A stretch of 5,760 nt of DNA from Thiomargarita sp. (GCA_020721025.1 DYNO01000194.1:1-5760), one strand, 5' to 3'. Counted from the first letter of the stretch, positions 1 through 5,485 are shown. The notes: a model not told the origin generated them from the sequence alone. Made by a program: numbers and translations.

Positions 1-252
1 TTAACCCGACTCATCTTCGGTTCGGTGTACTAGCAAAGCCAATGATAATTTTTGATAGGTTTTCATGAACGTCATTTCCGAATAACAACATGTTGATTTT
101 GTAGCTAAGAGTTGTGTTAACACAGTCTATTCCATGTAAAGTTGAAATTGACGACACGTCCTTAATGAAGATTGAATATTTCAACAACTCAATTCAAATT
201 TTATCAAAATCAGGCGTGTGGAAACTTCTTCGGAAAATTAAGAAACATGTTT
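1..252. other. Intergenic/edge region, no supported gene
   Basis: This AT-rich stretch lies downstream of the deacetylase. I see no convincing protein. A GTG-initiated plus-strand frame (114-359) lacks a clear ribosome-binding site and runs antisense into the deacetylase end. A 21-codon minus-strand frame (66 down to 1) is too short to judge. Two perfect palindromes are present: CAACATGTTG at 86-95 and TGTGTTAACACA at 113-124. I found no convincing intrinsic terminator for the minus-strand genes; the only hairpin near their end (TTC-TTCG-GAA around 228-237) has a 3-bp stem. Confidence 0.6.
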
Positions 253-1311
253 TTAATCGGTGCCCTTGCCAAATTTGTCATACTTGTGATTATCGCCTGG
301 CGTTTCTTCGTAACATTCATCATGTGCTTCCGCCGTTCCTGAAGCCAATAATTCGCTGACAGTCACAAATTCATAACCTAACTCTTGCAACGCGGGTACC
401 AGTTTTTCAAGGGCTTTGGCTGTGGCGTGTCCCCGTCCGTTGGCATGTGCCACAATAATTGAACCAGATTTCACCGAACGTAACACTTTGTTAACAATAG
501 CTTGCGCGCTCTGTTTTCGATCCGGGTCGCCAGTGACCACATCCCATTGAATTGCCGGCAATCCGTAATCCGCTAAGATTTGCAACGACTCTGGTTTGCA
601 TGTGCCATACGGAAAGCGAAATGTTTTCAACGTCGTGGGAATTTTCGCAAGTTCATTCGGATATTGGGAAGCACATTGTTGTTCCGCAAGCTCTTGCCGC
701 TGTTTTTGATATTCCGCTTGTGTCCACAAAATTTGCTCCCGCGCTTCCTTATCCGTCAACATGCGAAAATTGCCATGCGTCCACGCGTGATTTCCCAATT
801 CAAACAAGGGGTCTGCCATCAATTGTTGGGTTTTATCCGGGTGCGAGTGCATCCATTTGCCGCCGGCGTAAAATGTTGCTTTCACTCCATTTTCCCGCAG
901 ATAATTGATAATTTCAGCATCATAGCCCGTTTTTTCGGAATGACGTTCACATAAATCAAAAGTCAGGGCAACCCGTTTTTGACCATCGCTCGGATTCACA
1001 CGACGAATACAACCTGACTCAACTCTTTGATTTTTATCAGGTTGAAAAGTGGGATGATAACCATCTGATGGATGTGGACGCACAACTTTTTTATCTAGCG
1101 GACTTCCTTGTAAATCTAAATCAGTAAAACAGTTTTTTAAAATAGTTGGTGAACCAAAAGTTTGTTCAGTCGTTGTTGGGAGAATGGTTATAGAATCTCT
1201 CGCCAAACTACCCGGTTTTGGCAATTTTTCGATGGGGCGCGCGTCTTGAGCATGACTCAACGAACTGAGACAAAATAGCGTGGAGCAGATGAAGAAAATG
1301 GGTAATTTCAT
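253..1311 (-). CDS. Secreted NodB-type polysaccharide deacetylase
   Basis: This is a 352-residue carbohydrate esterase 4 / NodB-fold enzyme. The family removes N-acetyl (sometimes O-acetyl) groups from peptidoglycan, chitin-like polymers or exopolysaccharide. I chose the ATG at 1311 because it opens directly on a signal peptide (Lys2, hydrophobic core, SHA-Q cleavage after about residue 21). A longer frame from a TTG at 1374 would bury that signal. Neither start has a good Shine-Dalgarno. Visible motifs are T117-F-D119 (catalytic base), H175-AWT-H179 (metal ligands), R232-FPYG, Q255-WDVVTGD and the motif-5 A288-H289. The usual second Asp of TFDD is Leu120, followed by Cys-Glu, so metal binding may be non-canonical. 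Residues 23-105 are a non-catalytic N-terminal extension. The tail carries a CYEETPGDN motif that I recall from family relatives. It lies 145 nt after the Roadblock gene, across an inverted repeat. The family is sure; the substrate is unknown. Confidence 0.9.
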   Translation of the reverse strand: MKLPIFFICSTLFCLSSLSHAQDARPIEKLPKPGSLARDSITILPTTTEQTFGSPTILKNCFTDLDLQGSPLDKKVVRPHPSDGYHPTFQPDKNQRVESGCIRRVNPSDGQKRVALTFDLCERHSEKTGYDAEIINYLRENGVKATFYAGGKWMHSHPDKTQQLMADPLFELGNHAWTHGNFRMLTDKEAREQILWTQAEYQKQRQELAEQQCASQYPNELAKIPTTLKTFRFPYGTCKPESLQILADYGLPAIQWDVVTGDPDRKQSAQAIVNKVLRSVKSGSIIVAHANGRGHATAKALEKLVPALQELGYEFVTVSELLASGTAEAHDECYEETPGDNHKYDKFGKGTD

Positions 1312-1346
1312 GAAGTTGAGGATGATAATTTGTAGTAAAATGAGGT

Positions 1347-1416
1347 TAGATTTTTCAAATACGCATAAATTCAAATTGTTGCGAAATTTTCTGCACCGAA
1401 TTATTTGAAAAATCTA
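1347..1416. repeat. Perfect 15-bp inverted repeat, 40-nt spacer
   Basis: TAGATTTTTCAAATA (1347-1361) is the exact reverse complement of TATTTGAAAAATCTA (1402-1416). The spacer contains a further CGCA/TGCG pairing (1362-1365 with 1380-1383). The outermost dinucleotide on each side is TA, so the inner 66 bp (1349-1414) could be a tiny element flanked by a TA duplication. It could equally be an mRNA stem-loop between the Roadblock and deacetylase genes. Neither strand has a T-run after the stem, so a classical intrinsic terminator is unlikely. Confidence 0.75.
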
Positions 1417-1427
1417 TATATTACGGA

Positions 1428-1442
1428 GACGATGACGACGAC
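1428..1442. repeat. Short GAC-type trinucleotide run
   Basis: Five triplets, GAC GAT GAC GAC GAC, lie just after the Roadblock stop codon and before the inverted repeat. They are non-coding and too short to imply a function. Confidence 0.4.
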
Positions 1443-1456
1443 AATACCTTAAACAG

Positions 1457-1834
1457 TTAGACAAATTGCGCCATTTCCTCAGCACAACGGCGGGAGTGAC
1501 TGAGCAACATTCCCAATGCGTTTTTCTGAACAGTCAGTGTCACTAAAACCAAGTTGTTGTTAATGTGCATAAATGCCACAATACCTTGTTTATTCTCAGA
1601 AATAATATTATCACACGTCCCCATTTTTAATTCCGCCGTAATCGTATCTCCCAAAGACATCAAGGTACTTCCCATGGTTGCCAACCGTTCTAACGGATAG
1701 TCTTGATTTCCTTGACGCATCGCGCACATGTGTCCGTCTGCTGTGGTCACGACTGCGGCATTAATAACACTACAATCTTCTAGAAGTTTGGCAAGGCGTT
1801 GGTCGAGTTTTGTGATAAGTTGTGGGGCAAGCAT
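1457..1834 (-). CDS. Roadblock/LC7 (MglB-like) domain protein
   Basis: This is a 125-residue protein made almost entirely of one Roadblock/LC7 domain. Such domains dimerise and bind MglA-type small GTPases as GAPs or scaffolds. An N-terminal helix (residues 5-20) leads into the typical first hairpin, AAVVTTADGHMCA (26-38). A long central helix, ERLATMGSTLMSLGDTI, follows, then the strand pair GIVAFMHINNNLVLVTLTV and a C-terminal helix ending in EEMAQFV. The length matches single-domain bacterial members. The ATG at 1834 has the best ribosome-binding site of the minus-strand genes, AAGGAA (1845-1840) with 5 nt spacing. It lies 89 nt after the second GTPase gene, which is its probable partner; the first GTPase may share it. 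The family call is firm. The GAP activity is inferred from MglB and not visible in the sequence. Confidence 0.9.
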   Translation of the reverse strand: MLAPQLITKLDQRLAKLLEDCSVINAAVVTTADGHMCAMRQGNQDYPLERLATMGSTLMSLGDTITAELKMGTCDNIISENKQGIVAFMHINNNLVLVTLTVQKNALGMLLSHSRRCAEEMAQFV

Positions 1835-1863
1835 AGCAATTCCTTAAATTTCCTGATGAACAA

Positions 1864-1884
1864 CAAAAATGACGGGTCATGTTT
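1864..1884 (-). terminator. Weak terminator-like hairpin between GTPase and Roadblock genes
   Basis: ATGAC-GG-GTCAT (1869-1880) forms a short dyad. Read on the minus strand it is preceded by an A-rich run and followed by TTTTTG (1868-1863), giving the outline of an intrinsic terminator. The stem is only 4-5 bp with a tight loop, so at best it would cause partial attenuation before the Roadblock gene. It may be chance. Confidence 0.2.
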
Positions 1885-1923
1885 TCAGTGGGTGGGAAGT
1901 CCATTTAAATCAAGATGTTGAGA

Positions 1924-2478
1924 TCAACCATATTCCAACATGGCGACTAGGGCATGAATCAGCATCACCACACTGTCGCGCGAACGGGCATCGACGGAAT
2001 AAATGGGCAGACGAATTCCATGTGATTGCATATATTCATGATAAATTTCTAAATTGGGTTCCGGTGACAAGTCCATCCGGGTAATTCCAACCACTGCACT
2101 GGTTTCTTTGATAAACTCTCTGAAATTGTCCAAATAGCGTGCCAAGTCACCCACTGGATCGTCGCCGGCATTGTCCACCAAGATAATTAAGCCCAACGCG
2201 CCCTTGATAAGAATTTTCCACATGTAATCAAAGCGTTGTTGTCCGGGCGTGCCGTAAATACGCAACTTTTGCCCATCATCCAGCGTCAATTCACCGTAAT
2301 CCATCGCCACAGTAATCGTTTCTTTGCGAGAAGTGTCTATACTTTGACGAATCAGATGGGTAGTAAAATCGTTGCTGCGAACATCGGTATTAATCACGGG
2401 GATTTCACTGATTGTTGATATTGCAGTGGTTTTTCCCGCCCCCGCGCTCCCTGTAAAAACTAATTTGATTTCGCTCAT
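1924..2478 (-). CDS. MglA-like small GTPase (COG2229-type), paralog 2
   Basis: This is a 184-residue Ras-superfamily GTPase of the bacterial MglA/CvnD-like clade. It is a nucleotide-dependent switch, usually paired with Roadblock proteins. The P-loop is G10-SAGAGK-T17. The switch I threonines lie in KETITVAMDYG (52-62). The G3 box reads Y75-GTPGQ-Q81: the classical Asp of DxxG is Gly76, and Gln80, the Ras Gln61 equivalent, is kept. The G4 box is T133-R-M-D136 instead of NKxD, and the G5-like box is D163-A-R. It is clearly paralogous to the GTPase at 3680-4198. Relative to that protein it has about ten extra residues before switch I (around residues 38-49). The ATG at 2478 has no recognisable Shine-Dalgarno; the leader is AT-rich (TTTTTTTAAATACAT). 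It lies 70 nt after the receiver-like gene and 89 nt before the Roadblock gene. There is no membrane segment or lipid motif, so it is probably cytosolic. Confidence 0.92.
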   Translation of the reverse strand: MSEIKLVFTGSAGAGKTTAISTISEIPVINTDVRSNDFTTHLIRQSIDTSRKETITVAMDYGELTLDDGQKLRIYGTPGQQRFDYMWKILIKGALGLIILVDNAGDDPVGDLARYLDNFREFIKETSAVVGITRMDLSPEPNLEIYHEYMQSHGIRLPIYSVDARSRDSVVMLIHALVAMLEYG

Positions 2479-2548
2479 ATGTATTTAAAAAAACTAGCCA
2501 ATTTCTCGGTATCGTAAGATATAGAAAACGCTCAACATTTTCTGTGCA

Positions 2549-3649
2549 CTAGCGTAATAAACGGTTCAATATGTCCTTGAGTGTCCGTCGTTTTGGTTCA
2601 GCGATTTTTTTATCGACCAGACGACTTTCACTTGCGGGTTCCTCAATGGTTAACTCTATCATTTTGCAAGAATTAAAAAAATCAACGACGGTTTCTAGCG
2701 TGGTATGGGTTTTTTGTGCGATGGTGATTAAATTCGCGGTATTTTTTAGCATAAACGCCGCCAGCCCAACGTGAACCGTATCATGTGGTAATACCACGAA
2801 GTTAGGCCAGTATTTGAGTCGAATGACCGAATCTGGTGCCTGCCCTAGTATTAAACGCCCGTGCGAACAGCGTAGCGTTGCTAACCACAGAGCAGTATCC
2901 ATGGGATAGGCACGCAGGGCATTTTTTTGTACTTCGGCAAGCAATTCTTCTGGAGTCAAATTGACCACTTTAATGTTTTTAGCATAACTGCTGTACAAAT
3001 TTTCTTGTAATGAGTCTAATTGCTGCATTTTAGTGACTGCGGAAAAACAGCGATTTTCATACGGTAAGATATACAACGGTGCAGAACCCAAACAGCTAAA
3101 ACGCCGTGGGCGGGCTGCCACTAACGATTCCTGCAATAATCCCAAAAGATAAATCGAGGGTTCAAAATATTCTAACTTATTATCCAAGCAGTATTTATTT
3201 TTCCCTTCACTTGTTCCTGACATTGCCTTAGAAAATAAACTCGGAACGGAGGGAAGGGCAGCAGCCGGCACACTCGCCACACTGGAAGGTTTAGGGGGTG
3301 GGGGGCATTGGTTAGCAGTTATTGGGGGAGAATTGATCAACAATTGCGCCGGTTGCAACATTGCTAGAGAATTTAATAGCTGTAAAAGTGGTTGAATCCG
3401 CAACGGTTTTTGTAAGAACCATTCGGCGTGATAAAAATTTTGTCGCGCATACGCGATTAAGAACACATCCCGCGGTTTGGATATCCAAAATTCAATCCCA
3501 TCGGGTTGTTCCAAATCGACCAAGATAATGTGCGCACTCTCCTCGTAACTCCATTTTTGAGTCAACTGATTTTGTATCAACTGTAGCATGGATTTAAAAA
3601 ACACGTTATTGGTTTTATCCAACGCTCTGGTGGTAATTTGATAGTCCAT
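2549..3649 (-). CDS. Pseudo-receiver plus winged-helix-like protein
   Basis: This is a 366-residue protein of a family I cannot name. Residues 1-98 resemble a degenerate response-regulator receiver. IILVD45LEQPDG looks like the phospho-acceptor strand, FLIAYA (63-68) like strand 4, and WFLQK81PL followed by a Leu-rich helix like the conserved Lys-Pro and last helix. The acidic pair expected after strand 1 is not apparent and the early part is shortened, so phosphorylation is doubtful. A low-complexity linker rich in Pro, Ser and Ala (about 105-140, with PPPP) separates it from a C-terminal half. That half ends in a winged-helix-like segment, NLITIAQKTHTTLETVVDFF (306-325), and a basic tail. 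No signal peptide or transmembrane segment is visible. It sits between two GTPase genes (gaps 30 and 70 nt), suggesting an adaptor or effector of the same switch. Domain calls are pattern-based inference. Confidence 0.75.
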   Translation of the reverse strand: MDYQITTRALDKTNNVFFKSMLQLIQNQLTQKWSYEESAHIILVDLEQPDGIEFWISKPRDVFLIAYARQNFYHAEWFLQKPLRIQPLLQLLNSLAMLQPAQLLINSPPITANQCPPPPKPSSVASVPAAALPSVPSLFSKAMSGTSEGKNKYCLDNKLEYFEPSIYLLGLLQESLVAARPRRFSCLGSAPLYILPYENRCFSAVTKMQQLDSLQENLYSSYAKNIKVVNLTPEELLAEVQKNALRAYPMDTALWLATLRCSHGRLILGQAPDSVIRLKYWPNFVVLPHDTVHVGLAAFMLKNTANLITIAQKTHTTLETVVDFFNSCKMIELTIEEPASESRLVDKKIAEPKRRTLKDILNRLLR

Positions 3650-3679
3650 TGGATTACTTAAAAGTCGCCAAAGAGGTGA

Positions 3680-4198
3680 TTAATCTTGCAAAATCGCTAA
3701 GAGTGCGTGAACCAAAATTTTGACATCATTCGATTGGCGCGCATCAACTTCAAACACCGGAAAAATTTGCCCACGTTCTAATAACTTGTTACGATAGTCG
3801 TCTAATAACAATTGGCGATTCATATCCATACGCGTCACGCCGATGACCACCCCGGTGGCTTCAATAAACTCATGAAACGCATCGAGATAAAAAATCATGT
3901 CATCCAATGGCGAAGTATTTGCATTATCGATCAACAAGATCAAGCCAATACCTCCCGCCGACAAAATATTCCACATGTAATTAAAACGTTCTTGTCCTGG
4001 CGTACCGTACAAATGAATCCTGATGCCATCGTCCAAATTAAAATAGCCATAATCCATTGCAACGGTGGTTGTTTCCTTACGTGCCAAAGCCTCATCACTA
4101 CAACGTACTTCGGTAGATATTGGTGGGATTTCACTAATGCTTGCAATTGCAGTGGTTTTTCCTGCCCCCATCGGTCCGGTAAAAATAATTTTTTCCAT
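3680..4198 (-). CDS. MglA-like small GTPase (COG2229-type), paralog 1
   Basis: This 172-residue GTPase is the first gene of the minus-strand series. The P-loop is G8-PMGAGK-T15. Switch I Thr residues lie in KETTTVAMDYG (41-51). The G3 box is Y64-GTPGQ-E70, with Gly65 replacing the usual Asp and Gln69 retained. The G4-like box is T122-R-M-D125 and the G5-like box D152-A-R. Lack of the DxxG aspartate is also known for Myxococcus MglA (TVPGQ), so this is a clade trait, not damage. It aligns along its whole length with the GTPase at 1924-2478, for example ISEIP, VAMDYG and YGTPGQ, but its pre-switch I loop is about ten residues shorter. The ATG at 4198 fits the domain start; the ribosome site is weak (GAAG/TAAG purine stretches). 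The role is presumably a cytosolic polarity or signalling switch working with the Roadblock protein. The partner is inferred from the neighbourhood. Confidence 0.92.
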   Translation of the reverse strand: MEKIIFTGPMGAGKTTAIASISEIPPISTEVRCSDEALARKETTTVAMDYGYFNLDDGIRIHLYGTPGQERFNYMWNILSAGGIGLILLIDNANTSPLDDMIFYLDAFHEFIEATGVVIGVTRMDMNRQLLLDDYRNKLLERGQIFPVFEVDARQSNDVKILVHALLAILQD

Positions 4199-4278
4199 AA
4201 TTTTTCTTACTTCTTCAGTAGTTTAAACAAAAGATTCTATTTTTTACCGGTGTCCGATACTTTAATAATTGATTATGA

Positions 4279-4307
4279 ATTAAAAGTATAACATAGATTA
4301 AAATCAA
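4279..4307 (-). promoter_or_regulatory. Sigma-70-like promoter for the GTPase gene series
   Basis: On the minus strand TTGATT (4307-4302) is followed after 17 nt by TTTAAT (4284-4279). Transcription would start near 4272 and leave a leader of roughly 75 nt before the first GTPase ATG. A TATACT hexamer (4290-4285) overlaps the spacer but has no good -35. The assignment rests on consensus match only. Confidence 0.35.
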
Positions 4308-4459
4308 TTGAGGTGTGATGCACCACAAAGTTTAATGCAGTGTATTTCCGAGATGAAAAAAGAAAGAAGTCAATCGCTTGTTTCTATTTTTCAAACGGTT
4401 CACAGGTCGTTGAGAAAAGAGAGAGGTGTTTCACAGTCTTCTTTTATAAGGGAAAAATC

Positions 4460-4495
4460 ATGAAAAACATCGCTGACGATCATTTTATTGGATAA
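4460..4495 (+). CDS. Possible 11-codon leader peptide ORF
   Basis: An ATG at 4460 opens a frame MKNIADDHFIG ending at TAA 4493-4495. It is preceded by AAGGGA (4448-4453), a good ribosome-binding site with about 6-7 nt spacing. It has no run of one amino acid that would suggest classical attenuation. It may be a chance ORF. Confidence 0.15.
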   Translation: MKNIADDHFIG

Positions 4496-4531
4496 TGGTG
4501 TTCAAGTTTGGTCAAAAATTTGAATGCACCC

Positions 4532-4562
4532 TTTACGTTCTGTAACTAAAACAGTCGATAAT
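4532..4562 (+). promoter_or_regulatory. Weak promoter candidate upstream of yfiR-like gene
   Basis: TTTACG (4532-4537) and GATAAT (4557-4562) resemble -35 and -10 boxes, but the spacing of 19 nt is long. Transcription would start around 4569, just before the ribosome site of the 28-codon ORF. It is a weak call. Confidence 0.22.
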
Positions 4563-4583
4563 ACTCACCAAAGGACGCTATTG

Positions 4584-4670
4584 ATGATAATTACAAAAAC
4601 TGTCGAACTGAATACGAAAAAACAACACAAGTTAAGATTACATACAATCATCAATATTACTCTACTCTGA
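4584..4670 (+). CDS. Possible 28-residue small ORF upstream of yfiR-like
   Basis: An ATG at 4584 with an AAGGA ribosome site (4571-4575, 8 nt spacing) opens a 28-codon frame beginning MIITKTVELNTKKQHK, ending at TGA 4668-4670. The stop lies 13 nt before the yfiR-like ATG and only 2 nt before that gene's AGGA site, so translation through it could influence the downstream start. The peptide is basic in the middle and hydrophobic at the C-terminus, with no recognisable family. It could be a leader peptide or chance. Confidence 0.25.
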   Translation: MIITKTVELNTKKQHKLRLHTIINITLL

Positions 4671-4683
4671 AAAGGAACAGTGT

Positions 4684-5205
4684 ATGCGATTTCTCTTTAT
4701 TATCATAGCATTGATACTGCTACCCCATGTTGCATTCGCATTGACCTCCGCGGAAGAATACGAAATCAAGGCGGTGTATTTGTTCAACTTGGGCAATTTT
4801 GTGAAATGGAAGGAAAATGTTTTAACGGAAAATTTTGAAATCTGCGTGTTTGGAGCCGACCCGTTTGGAATCAATTTGGATTACATTGTCGAAAAAGAGC
4901 AACAAATTCAAAGCTATGATGTCGTGATCAAACAACTTTCGAGTCTTGAAGGCATCCTCAGTTGTCAAGTTCTATTTATGAGTCGTGCCGCACAACCGCA
5001 GTTTACAACCGTGTTTGCAGCGATAAAAAACAAGCCAATTTTGACGGTCAGTGATGCAGATAGCTTTGTCACTCAGGGGGGAATGGTGCAATTTTACTCG
5101 CTTGACGGAAAAATTCGCTTGATGCTTGACCCAGAGACAATTGAAGACAGTGGTTTAAAGGCAAGTTCACAACTGTTAAAAATTGCACAACTCATTAAAA
5201 AATAG
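4684..5205 (+). CDS. YfiR-family (DUF4154) periplasmic protein
   Basis: This is a 173-residue secreted protein of the DUF4154/YfiR family. In Pseudomonas aeruginosa YfiR is a periplasmic repressor of the diguanylate cyclase YfiN, so the family is tied to c-di-GMP and exopolysaccharide control. A signal peptide spans about residues 1-19 (MRF, hydrophobic core, AFA-L). Family signatures follow in order: YEIKAVYLFNLGNFVKW (26-42), FEICVFGADPFG (51-62), SCQVLFMS (93-100), PILTVSDADSF (118-128), QGGMVQFY (131-138) and SGLKASSQLLKIAQ (156-169). Cys54 and Cys94 are spaced like the first YfiR disulfide; the second Cys pair is absent. The start is supported by AGGA (4673-4676) 7 nt upstream. No YfiN-like cyclase or YfiB-like lipoprotein is adjacent in the window, so its partner is unknown. 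The family is firm; a YfiN-repressor role is inference. Confidence 0.9.
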   Translation: MRFLFIIIALILLPHVAFALTSAEEYEIKAVYLFNLGNFVKWKENVLTENFEICVFGADPFGINLDYIVEKEQQIQSYDVVIKQLSSLEGILSCQVLFMSRAAQPQFTTVFAAIKNKPILTVSDADSFVTQGGMVQFYSLDGKIRLMLDPETIEDSGLKASSQLLKIAQLIKK

Positions 5206-5269
5206 TAATATGTTATAAAATACCTTGCGATTTTACCATTCTATCTGTCCAGTGTCATGTTCACTTTGG

Positions 5270-5308
5270 GTGAAGAGGCGAAGTGTTTGAAAACTTTGCC
5301 TACTTCAC
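5270..5308 (+). terminator. Stem-loop downstream of yfiR-like gene, possible terminator
   Basis: GTGAAGAGGCGAAG (5270-5283) pairs with CTTTGCCTACTTCAC (5294-5308) across a 10-nt loop, with one G-U pair and one bulged A. The stem is the most stable in the region and lies 65 nt after the yfiR-like stop. The T-tract after it is poor (TTGTTAAATC), so termination may be inefficient or rho-assisted. TTCAC at 5260-5264 could pair instead with GTGAA 5270-5274, giving an alternative, smaller hairpin. Confidence 0.45.
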
Positions 5309-5455
5309 TTGTTAAATCAATCTATTATTGTTGAAAAATGATAATATGTGTGAGATACGAGATTTTTCGTAATCCATTGCTTATATTGAATATTACATTT
5401 TAAAATGATCAGCCTTAACTCTACATTATATTTAAAATCAATGTATTAAAAAAGT

Positions 5456-5485
5456 CAGACAGTCGTAGCGCAGTTACGCTATAAT
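5456..5485 (+). promoter_or_regulatory. Promoter with dyad for the edge gene
   Basis: A perfect -10 box TATAAT (5480-5485) lies 18 nt after CAGACA (5456-5461), which keeps the GACA of the -35 consensus. An inverted repeat TAGCG-N6-CGCTA (5466-5481) fills the spacer and overlaps the first bases of the -10, a place where a repressor or a MerR-like activator could bind. Transcription would begin near 5492, giving a leader of about 115 nt before the ATG at 5609. Confidence 0.5.

Larger units (their letters stand above)
4199..4683. other. Divergent intergenic region with promoters and tiny ORFs
   Basis: These 485 bp separate the minus-strand GTPase genes from plus-strand yfiR-like. They contain a promoter candidate for each direction and two short plus-strand ORFs with ribosome sites (4460-4495 and 4584-4670). 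A small GGTGT/GCACC hairpin lies around 4312-4324. I recognised no riboswitch, RNA gene or mobile element. Confidence 0.6.

Noticed and set aside
1..66. 21-codon minus-strand ORF (MKTYQKLSLALLVHRTEDES...) with a GGAA 9 nt upstream
   Set aside because: It is too short, has no family resemblance, and sits at the window edge. It could be real but cannot be supported.
113..124. Palindrome TGTGTTAACACA as an operator
   Set aside because: It is a perfect 12-bp palindrome, but no credible gene or promoter starts beside it. It is kept only as a note.
114..359. 81-codon plus-strand ORF starting with GTG
   Set aside because: It has no convincing ribosome site, and its second half is antisense to the conserved C-terminal tail of the deacetylase. 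The residues there look like a shadow frame.
552..954. Two overlapping plus-strand ORFs opposite the deacetylase
   Set aside because: Both are antisense to the catalytic motifs of a well-supported gene and resemble no protein family.
1324..1359. Minus-strand promoter TTGAAA - 18 nt - TACAAA for the deacetylase
   Set aside because: The -10 matches only 4 of 6 bases and the start would fall very near the ATG. It is too weak to list, though a separate deacetylase promoter remains possible.
1312..1374. Longer deacetylase N-terminus from a TTG at 1374
   Set aside because: It would place 21 residues before a well-formed signal peptide, starts inside the inverted-repeat spacer, and has no ribosome site. 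The ATG at 1311 is preferred.
3812..4291. 159-codon plus-strand ORF opposite the first GTPase
   Set aside because: It is antisense to conserved GTPase motifs, its composition is atypical (many His, Cys and Ile), and it has no domain resemblance. It is a shadow frame.
4199..4683. Possible c-di-GMP riboswitch upstream of yfiR-like
   Set aside because: I looked for GEMM-like conserved blocks because of the YfiR link and found none.
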